A stretch of 41,964 nt of DNA from Halalkalibacter akibai JCM 9157 (lineage in GTDB: Bacteria; Bacillota; Bacilli; Bacillales; Bacillaceae_D), in contig NZ_BAUV01000038.1 of NCBI RefSeq assembly GCF_000513135.1, positions 1 through 41,964 of the forward strand, written 5' to 3'. Numbering within the stretch: the first letter of the stretch is position 1; every line of letters starts with the position of its first letter. Positions 18,962 to 29,032 of the stretch are shown in pieces. The notes under the pieces are model-generated. The model was given only the letters and a program-made list of their open reading frames with translations, was not told where the DNA came from and made no database searches. Made by a program: the position numbers and the translations under genes.

Positions 18962-20659
18962 ATGAAAGAAACATATGATATTGTAGTAGTAGGTGGAGGT
19001 AGTGCAGGTTCTGTACTAGGTGATCGTTTAAGTGCAGACGGGACTCGGAATGTTCTTGTATTAGAGGCTGGACGGAAGGATTTTTCATGGGATTTATTAA
19101 TTCAAATGCCAGCAGCTTTACCATTTCCTTCAGGGAATCCGTTATATGATTGGAGATATGAATCAGACCCTGAACCTTTTATGAATGGAAGACGTATCAA
19201 ACACGCTAGAGGAAAGGTGCTCGGAGGCTCAGGTTCTATCAACGGGATGATTTATCAACGAGGCAATCCAATGGATTATGAACGTTGGGGAGCAGACCCG
19301 GGTATGGAAACGTGGGATTTTGCACATTGTCTTCCGTATTTCAAGCGCTTGGAAAATGCTTTAGCTGCGGATCCAGATGATGAGTATCGTGGCCATGATG
19401 GTCCACTTAAATTGGAACGTGGACCGGCGACAGGTCCTTTATTCCAAGCCTTTTTTGAAGCGGCGGTCGAGGCTGGCTACGCGCGAATTCCTGATGTGAA
19501 CGGTTTTAGACAAGAAGGATTTGCGCCGTTTGATAAGCATGTGTACAAAGGACAACGGTTTTCCCCTTCACGAGCCTATTTGCATCCAGCTATGGGGCGT
19601 GAAAACCTTACTGTAAAAACTCGTGCTTTTGTGACAAGTATTGATTTCGAGGGTACCCGTGCGAAGGGTTTAACTTATCAAAAAGACGGGAAGACTCATC
19701 AAGTTATTGCAGGTGAAGTAGTACTTGCAGGTGGTGCAATCAATACACCACAATTGCTTCAATTGTCAGGTGTAGGTAATGCTGAATACTTGCGCTCACT
19801 TGGAATTGAACCGGTTGTCGATCTTCCGGGTGTAGGTGAAAACCTTCAGGATCATCTGGAAACATACATCCAATACTCTTGTCCGCAACCTGTTTCTGAG
19901 CAACCTAACTTAAATAAAATGAAAATGCCGTGGATCGGTTTACAATGGTTGGTCGGACGTAAAGGTCCAGCTGCAACGAACCATTTCGAAGGTGGAGGTT
20001 TCGTTCGTTCAAACGAAGACGTTGAATATCCAAATTTAATGTTCCATTTCCTACCGGTAGCAGTTCGTTATGACGGACAAAAAGCCGACACGGCACACGG
20101 CTTCCAGGTACACGTAGGACCAATGTATTCTGATGCGAGAGGATCATTAAAGATTCGTTCGAAAAACCCGAAAGAGCATCCGAGTATGGTCTATAATTAT
20201 CTTTCAACTGAACAGGACCGTCGTGAGTGGATTGAAGCGGTAAGAATTTCACGAGAAATCTTAAATCAGCCAGCCATGAAACCTTATAATTCAGGTGAAA
20301 TTTCGCCAGGTCCTTCTGTTAGTACAGATGAGGAGATTTTAGAATGGGTGAAGAACGATGCTGAGACGGCGCTTCATCCGAGTTGTACGGCGAAGATGGG
20401 TCCAGCTTCAGATCCTATGGCTGTCGTAGATCCGCTAACGATGAAGGTTCATGGACTGGAAAATGTTCGAGTCGTTGATGCATCTGCTATGCCTTATGTC
20501 ACGAATGGTAACATCCATGCACCAGTGTTGATGTTGGCCGAAAAGGCTGCTGACTTAATCCTAGGCCGTGAGCCTCTGGAACCCCTGCATCTTGATTTCT
20601 ACCGTCATGGAGTGCACCACCCAGACGCAGGAACCATTAAAACACCAGTTAAATCATAA
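18962..20659 (+). CDS. betA: Choline dehydrogenase (GMC oxidoreductase)
   Basis: A 565-residue FAD-dependent GMC enzyme, expected to oxidise choline to betaine aldehyde (and perhaps on to glycine betaine) for osmoprotection. The FAD dinucleotide fold is at about 5-36 ([17 protein letters not shown]). GMC signature 1 is [19 protein letters not shown] and signature 2 is [16 protein letters not shown]. The catalytic His472 is in [11 protein letters not shown], and NGNIHAPV supplies His519. The block [16 protein letters not shown] is typical of BetA. ATG 18962 follows a perfect aggagg. No betaine-aldehyde dehydrogenase gene is in the window. Bacillus subtilis uses an unrelated iron-type alcohol dehydrogenase (GbsB), so this form is the less usual one here. 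Confidence 0.9.
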   Translation: MKETYDIVVVGGGSAGSVLGDRLSADGTRNVLVLEAGRKDFSWDLLIQMPAALPFPSGNPLYDWRYESDPEPFMNGRRIKHARGKVLGGSGSINGMIYQRGNPMDYERWGADPGMETWDFAHCLPYFKRLENALAADPDDEYRGHDGPLKLERGPATGPLFQAFFEAAVEAGYARIPDVNGFRQEGFAPFDKHVYKGQRFSPSRAYLHPAMGRENLTVKTRAFVTSIDFEGTRAKGLTYQKDGKTHQVIAGEVVLAGGAINTPQLLQLSGVGNAEYLRSLGIEPVVDLPGVGENLQDHLETYIQYSCPQPVSEQPNLNKMKMPWIGLQWLVGRKGPAATNHFEGGGFVRSNEDVEYPNLMFHFLPVAVRYDGQKADTAHGFQVHVGPMYSDARGSLKIRSKNPKEHPSMVYNYLSTEQDRREWIEAVRISREILNQPAMKPYNSGEISPGPSVSTDEEILEWVKNDAETALHPSCTAKMGPASDPMAVVDPLTMKVHGLENVRVVDASAMPYVTNGNIHAPVLMLAEKAADLILGREPLEPLHLDFYRHGVHHPDAGTIKTPVKS

Positions 20660-20667
20660 GTTATTAT

Positions 20668-20737
20668 AAGAAGGCATCTTTCAAAATGTATTTGCTAGTT
20701 AAAAGCATACGTTTTTGAAAGAGAGCCTTCTTTTTTT
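20668..20737 (+). terminator. betA terminator
   Basis: AAGAAGGC (20668-20675) pairs with GCCTTCTT (20725-20732). Inside, CTTTCAAAA pairs with TTTTTGAAAG, and a T7 run follows. Confidence 0.8.
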
Positions 20738-20772
20738 GGTCAATTTTTAGATTGGTAGTTAATAAGGTCAAA

Positions 20773-20814
20773 AAAAGAAGTTAGTCTTTCCAACTGAAAG
20801 ACTAAACTTCTTTT
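20773..20814 (-). terminator. Terminator of the betaine-binding protein gene
   Basis: AAAAGAAGTT-AGTCTTTC (20773-20790) and GAAAGACTAAACTTCTTTT (20796-20814) form a long stem with one bulge. The A-rich flank on the plus strand is a T run on the minus strand. Confidence 0.75.
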
Positions 20815-20842
20815 ATTCTAGTTTAACTAGTAAGATATTCTT

Positions 20843-21739
20843 TTAATTTACCCATTGATCAATTAAATCTTGATTCTCTTCAATCCATTGTTTAGCTCCA
20901 TCAAAAGGATTTTCTGCACTTTCAACATAGTGGATCAGTTCGCCAATTTCTTGATCATCCATCTTCCAATTTTGAAGCCATTTGCTTATTTCTGGATAAT
21001 CTTCTTCAAATCCGAGTCTTGTAGCATGATGAATTTTTTCTACTCCACCGAATGTGTTTTGTGGATCTTCTAAGAATTTTAAGTCATAGTTGGAGAAAAC
21101 CGAGTGTGGGCTCCAAAGTGGTGCTACGATTGCTTCTTCATTTCCTACTGCCGTTCCAATTTCAGCTAACATAGCAGGCTCAGAACTTGATAGAAGTTCA
21201 AACTCAAGGTTGTAGTCTTCAATTAGTTGTTGTGCAACTTCCATTGTTCCTGCACCAGGATCAAATCCGACAATTACTTCATTAAATAGTTCTTTATGTT
21301 GATTTAAGTCTTCTACACTATTAACATCTTCTAGATAAGTTGGAACAACAAGTCCTACTTTAGCGTTATCAAACCAAGTAGATTCTGAGAAATTAATCGT
21401 ATCTTGATATGTATCTAGATAATTAGCATCTTGGACTGGTAACCAGACTTCTAAACTAACATCAAGCTCGCCACTTTCTAATGCCTTCATCGTCACACCC
21501 ATGTCCAATACTGTTAGCTTCACGTTATACCCTTTTTCTTCTAAGATTGCTTTCCACATATTTGTTACGGCAATATTCTCCGCCCAGTTAATTTGACCAA
21601 TTTCTAGTTCTTCATTACTTGCCGTTGCCCCTGTACCTTCTTGTTCACCCGTTACTTCACTAGTACTTCCGCATGCTGTCATTACAGCAACCATTAGTAA
21701 CACTAAGATAAAACTAAGTTCTTTTTTCCATTTGATCAT
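20843..21739 (-). CDS. Glycine betaine/choline ABC transporter substrate-binding lipoprotein
   Basis: A 298-residue OpuAC-type binding protein. The N-terminal signal sequence ends in the lipobox VMTAC, so it should be a lipoprotein held outside the membrane. Family stretches are GQINWAENIAVTNMWKAILE, DVSLEVWLPVQDANYLDTY, DPGAGTMEVAQQLIEDY and IVAPLWSPHSVFSNYDLKFLEDP, with Trp residues that could form the aromatic cage for a quaternary amine. I chose ATG 21739, because the upstream GTG 21751 overlaps the SD. No ATPase or permease gene is adjacent, so it must work with components encoded elsewhere. Its neighbours betA and gbsR suggest choline or betaine as ligand. Confidence 0.88.
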   Translation of the reverse strand: MIKWKKELSFILVLLMVAVMTACGSTSEVTGEQEGTGATASNEELEIGQINWAENIAVTNMWKAILEEKGYNVKLTVLDMGVTMKALESGELDVSLEVWLPVQDANYLDTYQDTINFSESTWFDNAKVGLVVPTYLEDVNSVEDLNQHKELFNEVIVGFDPGAGTMEVAQQLIEDYNLEFELLSSSEPAMLAEIGTAVGNEEAIVAPLWSPHSVFSNYDLKFLEDPQNTFGGVEKIHHATRLGFEEDYPEISKWLQNWKMDDQEIGELIHYVESAENPFDGAKQWIEENQDLIDQWVN

Positions 21740-21783
21740 GTGAAATGACACTCCTCTAGTTTTTATATATAAAGTTAAAATGA

Positions 21784-21824
21784 TTCAAAACGTTTACTGT
21801 GTTAAGAATTATTTTAACGTTTAC
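21784..21824. promoter_or_regulatory. Direct repeats AACGTTTAC before the binding-protein gene
   Basis: AACGTTTAC occurs at 21789-21797 and again at 21816-21824, 27 bp apart, 50-85 bp upstream of the start (on the minus strand reading). The first is also a 12-of-14 cre match (21784-21797: TCAAAACGTTTACT). They could bind CcpA or the GbsR-type repressor. Confidence 0.4.
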
Positions 21825-21902
21825 CCTAAAACTAACTCATCTCCTAATTAAAAGAGATAAGTTTATTAATAAAGCGGGGGAGTCAAAGCGATCCCTTAAA
21901 AG

Positions 21903-22457
21903 TTAATCTTGTTGGTCTTTTTTTGGTATATACTCAAATATCTTTCCACTTCGTATACTTGCAACTAAGTCATCTAACCAGTAATAGTATGTTTTTGATT
22001 CTTCTAATTGATCATAGTATGCTTTCGATTCTGCTACGATTTCTGATGTACTAGTTGAATCTATCATGACATCTATTAAGTCTTTTTGTGCTTCTTTGAT
22101 TGCTTCCATGTTCATTTTTACTTCGCGTTCCCACATCTGACAATAAAACACCATAAATGAACGGAAAAAATTTTTCTCTGCTATATAGGTATGTTTTCTA
22201 GAGCCGCGTGTAAATGTTTTTTTCACCATCTCAATTTCTTGGAGTTTACGGACACTAGTACTCATACTCGGTTTGCTCATTTCAAGCTCAGTACGCATTT
22301 CGTCAAGAGTCATCTGATCTTTAAAGTACATTGTCGCATATAAATTTGCAGCAGCTGGTGTTACACCGTATAAGTCCATTGTCTCAGCAATGGCGCCAAT
22401 CACTTTATCTTTGGCCTTTTCTATGTTCACTCTCGATTTTTCAGTAGACTCACTCAT
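21903..22457 (-). CDS. gbsR: GbsR-type MarR-fold transcriptional regulator
   Basis: A 184-residue winged-helix regulator of the GbsR family, which in B. subtilis is the choline-sensing repressor of choline uptake and oxidation genes. The N-terminal helix GAIAETMDLYGVTPAAANLYATMYF leads into the HTH (LDEMRTELEMSKPSMSTSVRKLQEIEMVKKTF), then a Trp/Tyr-rich C-terminal half (QMWEREVK, YYYWLDDL) fit for an amine pocket. ATG 22457 follows gaaggag; the longer in-frame start has no SD. It is transcribed in the same direction as the betaine-binding gene and away from ddl. Its likely targets are betA and that gene. Confidence 0.87.
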   Translation of the reverse strand: MSESTEKSRVNIEKAKDKVIGAIAETMDLYGVTPAAANLYATMYFKDQMTLDEMRTELEMSKPSMSTSVRKLQEIEMVKKTFTRGSRKHTYIAEKNFFRSFMVFYCQMWEREVKMNMEAIKEAQKDLIDVMIDSTSTSEIVAESKAYYDQLEESKTYYYWLDDLVASIRSGKIFEYIPKKDQQD

Positions 22458-22487
22458 AAAGGTCGCTCCTTCATTAAAAAGCAAAGC

Positions 22488-22518
22488 TTGTAAAATAGTT
22501 ATTTAATATTCTTTACAA
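22488..22518 (-). promoter_or_regulatory. Inverted repeat at the gbsR promoter
   Basis: TTGTAAA (22488-22494) and TTTACAA (22512-22518) are perfect 7-bp arms with a 17-nt spacer. With flanking AAG/CTT the dyad extends to 11 bp with one mismatch. On the minus strand it overlaps the expected promoter; autoregulation is possible. Confidence 0.4.
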
Positions 22519-22736
22519 ACTTAATGATACCTTGTTCAGATGAAATGTCAAATCGAAAGCGGAATTTTCAATCATAAAAAACTTTCCAATAAACATGCCC
22601 AAAGATAAAATTTCTACATACATTGGATAAGAATAGGCTAATGAATCAAGACGAAGGCGAAACTAGTCATAATTGAGTATTTAACTTAAGTGCGATAATG
22701 TTACAATAAGAGAGCAAATGAGTATGGAGGGTGAAT

Positions 22737-23825
22737 ATGAAGACGAAACTTGGATTATTATATGGTGGGAAATCTGCTGAGCATCAAGTATCATTACAAA
22801 CGGCAAAAGCTGTTATTAAAGCATTAGACTTAACAAAATACGAGATCCATCCAATATATATTTCAGAAACAGGTGAGTGGGTTAGAGGGGCGCAACTTCT
22901 AGGACCGGTGGAGGATGTCAAGGAGCTTCAATTAAAAGAAGCAGGGCAAACCATCTCTCCGGTTGCTTTAAATTCAGAGTTGTTCCCGGTTCCTTCAAGC
23001 CAAAAAACGGAAGATAAAATTGATGTGGTTTTCCCACTGCTTCATGGACCGAACGGAGAAGACGGGACAGTTCAAGGCTTATTAGAATTAATGAACATCC
23101 CTTATGTTGGGAACGGAGTACTGGCATCATCAGCTGGTATGGATAAAGTTATGATGAAAAACATCTATGAGCAGGCTGGTATCAACCAAGCGAAATACGT
23201 TTGGTATCTTCGCGGTGACTGGGAGCTAGATGCGGAAAAAGCATACACAGAGGTTGAAGAAAAGCTTGGTTACCCTTGTTTTGTTAAACCAGCGAACTTA
23301 GGCTCAAGTGTTGGGATTAGCAAATGTAAAGACCGTGAAAGTTTGCAGAAAGCTTTTACTCTTGCTTTTGAATATGACCGTAAAATCATTATCGAAGAGA
23401 ATATCGTTGGTCGTGAAGTGGAAATTGGCGTTTTAGGTAATGATCACCCTGAATGTTCTGTTGTAGGTGAGATTGTTCCAACAACTGATTTCTATGATTA
23501 CCAAGCGAAATATGAGGATGGAAGCACAGGCCTTATTATTCCTGCTGATATCACAGAGGAAGAGTATGAGAAAATTAAAACAGTCGCGATTCAATCGTTT
23601 AAAGCTCTTGATTGCTCAGGCTTAGTCCGTGCTGACTTTTTCTTAACCAAAGACGGTGAAGTCCTCATGAACGAAGTCAATACGATGCCAGGTTTTACAC
23701 CTTTCAGTATGTTTCCGATGCTCTGGCAGGAATCAGGCCTTTCATATCCACAACTAATTGAAAAATTAGTGGAGCTTGGAGTAGAGCGCCACAAAGAAAA
23801 ACAAAAGATTAAACACACCTTTTAA
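22737..23825 (+). CDS. ddl: D-alanine--D-alanine ligase
   Basis: A 362-residue ATP-grasp ligase joining two D-Ala for peptidoglycan precursor synthesis. The start [20 protein letters not shown] holds the D-Ala-binding GGKSAEH motif. Further marks are [32 protein letters not shown] (ATP-binding loop), [10 protein letters not shown], and the metal-binding end [18 protein letters not shown] chose ATG 22737, six bases after ggagg; the in-frame GTG at 22731 abuts the SD. It is followed by murF as in B. subtilis. Confidence 0.96.
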   Translation: MKTKLGLLYGGKSAEHQVSLQTAKAVIKALDLTKYEIHPIYISETGEWVRGAQLLGPVEDVKELQLKEAGQTISPVALNSELFPVPSSQKTEDKIDVVFPLLHGPNGEDGTVQGLLELMNIPYVGNGVLASSAGMDKVMMKNIYEQAGINQAKYVWYLRGDWELDAEKAYTEVEEKLGYPCFVKPANLGSSVGISKCKDRESLQKAFTLAFEYDRKIIIEENIVGREVEIGVLGNDHPECSVVGEIVPTTDFYDYQAKYEDGSTGLIIPADITEEEYEKIKTVAIQSFKALDCSGLVRADFFLTKDGEVLMNEVNTMPGFTPFSMFPMLWQESGLSYPQLIEKLVELGVERHKEKQKIKHTF

Positions 23826-23842
23826 GGTCCAATAATAGTAAT

Positions 23843-23874
23843 GAGGTTGATTCCGTTGTGAGTCAGCCTCCTTT
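23843..23874 (+). terminator. Hairpin between ddl and murF, partial terminator
   Basis: GAGGTTGATTC (23843-23853) pairs with GAGTCAGCCTC (23860-23870) with two wobble pairs, followed by cTTTT. It may reduce read-through into murF. Confidence 0.45.
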
Positions 23875-23957
23875 TACATAGAATACAATGAATGAAACAA
23901 AAGAGACGGATTTCCTTTCGGCGCGTGGTAAGCATTTGAATTAAAGGAGAGATTAAG

Positions 23958-25328
23958 ATGATTAAAAGAACGTTTTACGATATTGCTGCGTGGGTTAGTG
24001 GCAAAGCAGTTAATCTAAGTGATAATTCAGTAAAGGTTGCGGGGGTTTCTACTGATACAAGAACGATACAGGCAGGAAACCTTTATATTCCGCTTGTAGG
24101 TGAGAATTTTAATGGACACGATTTTGTCGAAGTTGCCATTGAGAATGGAGCAGCAGGAGCTTTTTGGCAAAAAAATCAACCGAATCCACCGGTCGATCTC
24201 CCACTTATTTATGTAGAAGATACATTATTAGCCTTGCAAAACTTAGCTAAGAACTATTTGGCAAGCCTTACAGTTAAGGTTGTTGGAGTCACTGGTAGTA
24301 ATGGGAAAACAACGACAAAGGATATGGTGACCTCTGTCCTTGCAACAACGTACAAGGTTCAAAAAACCGAGGGCAACTATAATAACCACATCGGTCTTCC
24401 ACTTACTATTCTTAGCTTAGAGGAAGACACGGAAATGGCTGTGTTGGAAATGGGAATGAGCGGAAGGGGGGAAATTCAGCTTCTTTCTAATATTGCAAAA
24501 CCTGATGCCGCAGTGATTACAAACATTGGGGAATCACATCTACAGGACTTGGGGTCACGTGAAGGGATTTCTGAGGCGAAATTTGAAATTACAGAGGGAT
24601 TACGAGAAAACGGAACACTTGTCATTCATGGGGATGAGCCATTGTTAACAGCGAAGGTAGTAAACAGTTCCATTCAAACGATCACTTTTGGAAATTCTGA
24701 GAAAAATGACTTTTATCCGGTTCAAATCGAACAGAAAAGCAATGGTACTTATTTTGCGATAAATGGTGAAGATAAAACTGAATTTTTCATCCCAGTTCTC
24801 GGTAAACATAATATTAATAACGCTCTTTCTGCAATCGCAATTGCGAAACAGTTTGATGTGTCCACTCCCAATATTAAAAAAGGGTTGGAGAACATCAAGA
24901 TTACGGGCATGCGAACGGAATTGATTCAAGGTAAAGCTGGAGTGGCTGTTATTAACGATGCATATAATGCTAGTCCAACATCTATGAGGGCGGCCATTGA
25001 GTTGCTACAAGACTTAAAAGACTACGAAAATAGAATCGTCGTTTTAGGAGATATGCTTGAATTAGGCAACGACGAAGAAATGTTCCACTTTGAAATTGGG
25101 AAAGGGATAGACCCTGCTAAAATCAATTATGTTTTCACATTCGGCCAACTAGGACAAAAGATTGCTGAGGGAGCAAAAGTGAACTTTCCGGACGGTAGAG
25201 TTTTCGGGTACGATGACAAGCAAGCGCTGATAGATAACTTAAAGACCGTTGTAGCAAAAGGTGATGTGGTCTTAGTGAAAGGTTCTCGTGGGATGAAGTT
25301 AGAAGAGGTTGTTCGAGCATTAACATAG
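23958..25328 (+). CDS. murF: UDP-MurNAc-tripeptide--D-Ala-D-Ala ligase MurF
   Basis: A 456-residue Mur ligase that adds the D-Ala-D-Ala made by Ddl to the UDP-MurNAc tripeptide in the cytoplasm. The N-terminal substrate domain includes STDTRTIQAGNLYIPLVGENFNGHDF. The P-loop is GVTGSNGKTTTKDM (about 112-125), followed by TEGNYNNHIGLPLT and LEMGMSGRGEI. The C-terminal domain includes INDAYNASPTSMRAAI and VLVKGSRGMKLE. Start ATG 23958 follows aaaggagag. Terminated by a strong hairpin, so cshA, the usual next gene in B. subtilis, does not follow. Confidence 0.96.
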   Translation: MIKRTFYDIAAWVSGKAVNLSDNSVKVAGVSTDTRTIQAGNLYIPLVGENFNGHDFVEVAIENGAAGAFWQKNQPNPPVDLPLIYVEDTLLALQNLAKNYLASLTVKVVGVTGSNGKTTTKDMVTSVLATTYKVQKTEGNYNNHIGLPLTILSLEEDTEMAVLEMGMSGRGEIQLLSNIAKPDAAVITNIGESHLQDLGSREGISEAKFEITEGLRENGTLVIHGDEPLLTAKVVNSSIQTITFGNSEKNDFYPVQIEQKSNGTYFAINGEDKTEFFIPVLGKHNINNALSAIAIAKQFDVSTPNIKKGLENIKITGMRTELIQGKAGVAVINDAYNASPTSMRAAIELLQDLKDYENRIVVLGDMLELGNDEEMFHFEIGKGIDPAKINYVFTFGQLGQKIAEGAKVNFPDGRVFGYDDKQALIDNLKTVVAKGDVVLVKGSRGMKLEEVVRALT

Positions 25329-25397
25329 GTCTAAATATGCAAATTGGATTGTAATGATCGTTTGAAAAGTTTGAAAAAAGGAATGTGCGCCTAAAAG

Positions 25398-25435
25398 AAG
25401 CCTTTTATATGTTCTCAGAACATGAAAGGCTTTTT
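25398..25435 (+). terminator. murF terminator
   Basis: AAGCCTTT (25398-25405) pairs with AAAGGCTT (25425-25432). The inner arms ATGTTCT and AGAACAT also pair, and T5 follows. Confidence 0.88.
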
Positions 25436-25497
25436 GTGTATAAGCGAAATTCCGTTGTGATAGTGATAACGTAGCTAGACTTTTGAACTAAAAAATG

Positions 25498-25526
25498 TTG
25501 TTTAAATGATTTGTTGAACGTATAAT
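25498..25526 (+). promoter_or_regulatory. Sigma-A promoter upstream of the chemoreceptor
   Basis: TTGTTT (25498-25503), 17-nt spacer, TATAAT (25521-25526). It implies a leader of about 250 nt to the chemoreceptor start. The rest of the 25436-25784 gap has no gene. It contains the dyad AGAAGT (25696-25701) / ACTTCT (25710-25715) around a central CTTAAG. No SigD-type promoter was found. Confidence 0.5.
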
Positions 25527-25784
25527 AAACAGTAGTTACTGTAACCGTTTCCCTTTTTTTGTGTTTTGTGCATCCGTTTGCTTTTATGTCGATATTTAAG
25601 CTAAGAAGTATAAACGGTACATTGATCCAAGTTCAATTACTTTATTATTTAGATGTAGTTGTTTCAATGTACATATAAAACGGATACTAGTTAAAAGAAG
25701 TACTTAAGAACTTCTCACATTTCAAAGTGCAAACGATTGCTCAGTAAAATTGATATGTGATTTAAATAGAAGGGAAGAGATAAA

Positions 25785-27599
25785 TTGAAATGGTCATTTA
25801 AGAAGGGGATCAAAAAGCTACTAGGGAAATATATCAAGTCAGAGGCTATAGTGCCTAAAATGAAAAAGTTTGAAAGTAGATTGGTTGATAGTAATTGGAA
25901 GAAAAAAGTTCTTGGTACGACGATGAAAAAAATGAGTTGGTTGTTGGCTATACTGTTTATTTTCTCGATATTTGCTTTCTTTTATTTGGCGACAACGAAC
26001 CTTCATGTAGACCGAAGCATGAATCAAGCCAACCAATATATCCAGCTAGAAGAAGATTATCGAATTGCTATGAATGATTTAAAACGTGTTTTGTTTTTAC
26101 AATATGACATGATGGTTTCTGGATATAGCCAGCATAAAAGTAATGAAATAGAAAACATTCTTAGTAAAGAAAATGAGTGGGAACGTGTGAAAGTCTATTT
26201 AACTGATGCTGGATTAGATAGATATGTAAACGTGATTGAAGAATCAAGAGCAGGGTTATCGCAACTCCAGAAAGATTATTTTCTTAGATTTCATTTTGAT
26301 TGGGAAGAAATAGTCAGTAAAGAGATCGCGCCCGTTATTTCACCAATTCAATCACATTTATCCAGAGTCGATCCAATCATAAATGAGCACATCATGAAGG
26401 TTAAAGAGGCAAATAACCAGGAGGTAACTGAGACGCTACAAATAGGTACAAAGAAAACAATGATGTTACTCTTACTTCTTTTTATTATTCCTACTTTGGC
26501 ATTGTATATCTTTGCAAGGGATTTATCCAAAGGGGTTTCAGAGTTAAAAATTCGGATGGCGGCATATGAAAAAGGAGATTTCTCTTTTAAAGGGATAACA
26601 AGGCGTTTTGATGAAATGGGTGACTTAAATTCCGCGTTAGAGAGAATGAGAGCTAAAATAGAGGCTAACATTAATGAGAGTAGTTTAATAAGTAAAGAAA
26701 TTGTCGGAACAGCTACCATTATTGAACAAGAGAAAGAACAACTGCATTTAAAAAATGCAGATATGGAAAATATATTATCCAATCAGCAAACGCTTATTCA
26801 AGTACAGCAACAAAGTACAATGGCTATTTCAGCGATTACAGAAGAGTCGTCGGCAAGTACAATTGAAATACATCAATCATTAGAACAAATTAATAAAGGT
26901 ATGAAAACCATGAATGATTTTGCTGTCAAAGGAACCTCATTCATAACCGAGACAGAGAAAAAGATTGATCATGTTACTGGTCGGATGAACTTTTTCTTAG
27001 AACAGCTTCAGAATGTGAAAGAGAATACGAACAATATTCAGCAATTTATTAAGTCTATTAATGAGATTTCCAAGCAAACTAATCTCTTAGCTTTAAATGC
27101 TTCAATCGAAGCAGCAAGAGCAGGAGAATATGGTCGCGGTTTTAAAGTTGTCGCCGAAGAAGTACAAAAATTATCGAGCCAAACCAACTCTTTTTCTAAA
27201 GAGATTTCTGATCAACTAGTAATTATTACGGAAAATGTTAAAAGTACATTAGATGGTTTTCATGAATTAGATGATTCTATTCAAGAAACGAAAAGATTAT
27301 CACGTACAACATCAAATCAATTTAATGAAGTTTCGACACAAAGTAAAAGCATGCTCACCCAAGTACTTGAAATAACAAAGGCTATGGAAGAGATGTCCCA
27401 AGGAACCATTGAAATCGTAAGCTCCATTAATGATTTAGCAGAAAAATCTAATGTCAATGAAGAAAGTATGTTTGCGATAAAGGTAATTTCTGAAGCTCAA
27501 GTGCAAGCAACGGCTACACTTCATACTACCGTAAAAGATCTATCTACGTTAGCGATTAAACTACAAAAACAAGAAGAAGGTTTTGTTGAAACTCGGTAA
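25785..27599 (+). CDS. Methyl-accepting chemotaxis protein
   Basis: A 604-residue transmembrane chemoreceptor. Unusually, about 50 mostly basic cytoplasmic residues precede the first TM helix (about 52-72). A helical extracellular domain (73-222), the second TM (about 223-244) and a HAMP domain (245-297) follow. The signalling coiled coil carries the conserved tip [20 protein letters not shown] / [19 protein letters not shown]. The extracellular part looks like a four-helix bundle without a recognisable ligand motif. Start is TTG 25785 with a gggaag SD. It is monocistronic. The ligand is unknown. Confidence 0.9.
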   Translation: MKWSFKKGIKKLLGKYIKSEAIVPKMKKFESRLVDSNWKKKVLGTTMKKMSWLLAILFIFSIFAFFYLATTNLHVDRSMNQANQYIQLEEDYRIAMNDLKRVLFLQYDMMVSGYSQHKSNEIENILSKENEWERVKVYLTDAGLDRYVNVIEESRAGLSQLQKDYFLRFHFDWEEIVSKEIAPVISPIQSHLSRVDPIINEHIMKVKEANNQEVTETLQIGTKKTMMLLLLLFIIPTLALYIFARDLSKGVSELKIRMAAYEKGDFSFKGITRRFDEMGDLNSALERMRAKIEANINESSLISKEIVGTATIIEQEKEQLHLKNADMENILSNQQTLIQVQQQSTMAISAITEESSASTIEIHQSLEQINKGMKTMNDFAVKGTSFITETEKKIDHVTGRMNFFLEQLQNVKENTNNIQQFIKSINEISKQTNLLALNASIEAARAGEYGRGFKVVAEEVQKLSSQTNSFSKEISDQLVIITENVKSTLDGFHELDDSIQETKRLSRTTSNQFNEVSTQSKSMLTQVLEITKAMEEMSQGTIEIVSSINDLAEKSNVNEESMFAIKVISEAQVQATATLHTTVKDLSTLAIKLQKQEEGFVETR

Positions 27600-27650
27600 C
27601 TAGATCAATTAGAAGTGGCCGTCATAGTCCAAGAAACTACTATAGAAAAA

Positions 27651-27683
27651 AGCGACTAAACATAAACATTTAGTCGCTCTTTC
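27651..27683 (+). terminator. Bidirectional terminator between chemoreceptor and protease
   Basis: AGCGACTAAA (27651-27660) pairs perfectly with TTTAGTCGCT (27669-27678). The A-rich left flank gives a T run on the minus strand, where it ends the protease transcript. Confidence 0.85.
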
Positions 27684-27685
27684 TA

Positions 27686-28807
27686 TTAATTCGCCGCTCT
27701 AGCAGCATGCACTAAACCATTTCCAAAGTAATATGAACTACCAAGTGGTGTGGCAGTATCTCTTAGTCTTTGTCTGATTTGGGCATTAGTCGCACTTGGA
27801 TATTGAGCTTTCACCAAAGCTGCAACACCAGCAACATGTGGACTTGCCATTGATGTACCGTTTAAAGAAACATATTGATTTGAAAGGTGTGTGCTTAAAA
27901 TGGATACTCCTGGTGCCATAATTTCTAATTCGTTTCCAAAAGTTGAAAATGAAGCACGATTGTTATTGGAGTCAACAGCACCTACTGCCATAACAGAGTT
28001 GTATCTAGCTGGATAGGAAATACCGGCAGAACCCGTGTTACCAGCTGCAGCGATAAGGAGAACACCTCTATTATAAGCATTATCGGCGGCACGTTGAAGC
28101 GTTGTTGAACCTGTTGGCCCACCTAAGCTCATGTTAACAATATGCATACCGTTGCTAACAGACCATTCAATTCCTTGTGCAATCGCACTGTGAGATCCAC
28201 TTCCATTACGATCTAATACTTTTACTGCGTAAAGGTTAACATTAGGTGCGACACCAAGTACGCCATAACTATTATTTAACCCAGCGATGGTACCAGCTAC
28301 ATGAGTTCCATGGCCATTATAATCTTGATAAGAAGGCTCGCTAGTAATGAAACTTCTACCACCAGAAATTCTTAAATCTTCATGGGAAGCAACCCCTGAA
28401 TCTAACACAGCGACACGAACACCGTTTCCGCGATTCCCCCAAGAATGTACGGTTGGAGCTTGAATATGATTAATTCCCCAAGGAACCGTTTGTGAAGCAG
28501 TAACCTCTTCGTCTTTTTCAACATAAGCAATATTAGGATTTTTTTCTAAAGCTTTTGCTGCTTTTTCTGGAAGTTTCACATGAAGAACAGGCATATACTG
28601 ATATTCGTGAACTACTTCTCCGCTTGCTTGAGTAATGGCTTTTTTATCTACCTTTTCGTGAAACCCTATTAAATAGTCATGTCTTTCTACGCCATTGCCA
28701 TTCCCGTTGCCATTAGCGCTAACCGATAGTGATAAAAACGCGAAAGAAAATACTAAAATAAACCCAAGAAGCAAACCAGTTAGTTTGTTACCTTTCAAAA
28801 CTCGCAT
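27686..28807 (-). CDS. aprE: Secreted high-alkaline subtilisin (S8 serine protease)
   Basis: Extracellular serine endopeptidase, 373 residues as a preproprotein. The signal peptide covers about 1-31 (SLSVSA), with an I9 propeptide about 40-104. The mature enzyme starts [14 protein letters not shown] at Ser105, which gives 269 residues, the length of the Savinase/AH-101 group. The catalytic triad is Asp136 (AVLDSGV), His166 ([10 protein letters not shown]) and Ser319 ([12 protein letters not shown]), with oxyanion Asn257 in AAAGNTGS. I chose ATG 28807 (aggagg at good spacing); the longer frame lacks an SD. The gene lies directly downstream of a PlcR-like regulator but has its own promoter region. 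Confidence 0.95.
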   Translation of the reverse strand: MRVLKGNKLTGLLLGFILVFSFAFLSLSVSANGNGNGNGVERHDYLIGFHEKVDKKAITQASGEVVHEYQYMPVLHVKLPEKAAKALEKNPNIAYVEKDEEVTASQTVPWGINHIQAPTVHSWGNRGNGVRVAVLDSGVASHEDLRISGGRSFITSEPSYQDYNGHGTHVAGTIAGLNNSYGVLGVAPNVNLYAVKVLDRNGSGSHSAIAQGIEWSVSNGMHIVNMSLGGPTGSTTLQRAADNAYNRGVLLIAAAGNTGSAGISYPARYNSVMAVGAVDSNNNRASFSTFGNELEIMAPGVSILSTHLSNQYVSLNGTSMASPHVAGVAALVKAQYPSATNAQIRQRLRDTATPLGSSYYFGNGLVHAARAAN

Positions 28808-28920
28808 TGTAAAACCTCCTAATAGTTTAGTAGAGTACAAGCTCATTGTATGTGAAGAAGGTTAATACTTCGAGTCGCTAAATGAGCCGAAAATGGAAGT
28901 GTAAACACTGTTTATATAGT

Positions 28921-28936
28921 GAATACTAGTGTATTC
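28921..28936 (-). promoter_or_regulatory. 16-bp dyad upstream of the protease
   Basis: GAATAC (28921-28926), TAGT, GTATTC (28931-28936) is a perfect inverted repeat about 115 bp before the protease start. It resembles the AAATAT-TAG-ATATTT dyad before the peptide gene at 29991-30005, so both could be sites for the same regulator. Confidence 0.45.
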
Positions 28937-28980
28937 TATCTTTAATGGAATAAAAAATTAATATAATAATAGTAAATAAA

Positions 28981-29020
28981 TACCAAAAAGCCCGTTCGGA
29001 ATTGTACGGACTTTTTGGTA
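28981..29020 (-). terminator. Terminator of the PlcR-like regulator gene
   Basis: TACCAAAAAG (28981-28990) and CTTTTTGGTA (29011-29020) pair perfectly, with inner CCGT/ACGG. It lies 12 bp beyond the stop of the minus-strand regulator gene. Confidence 0.8.
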
Positions 29021-29032
29021 GGGCTGATAGAG

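Noticed and set aside
25573-25595. GTCGATAT resembling a SigD -10 before the chemoreceptor
   Set aside because: No TAAA-type -35 at the needed distance.
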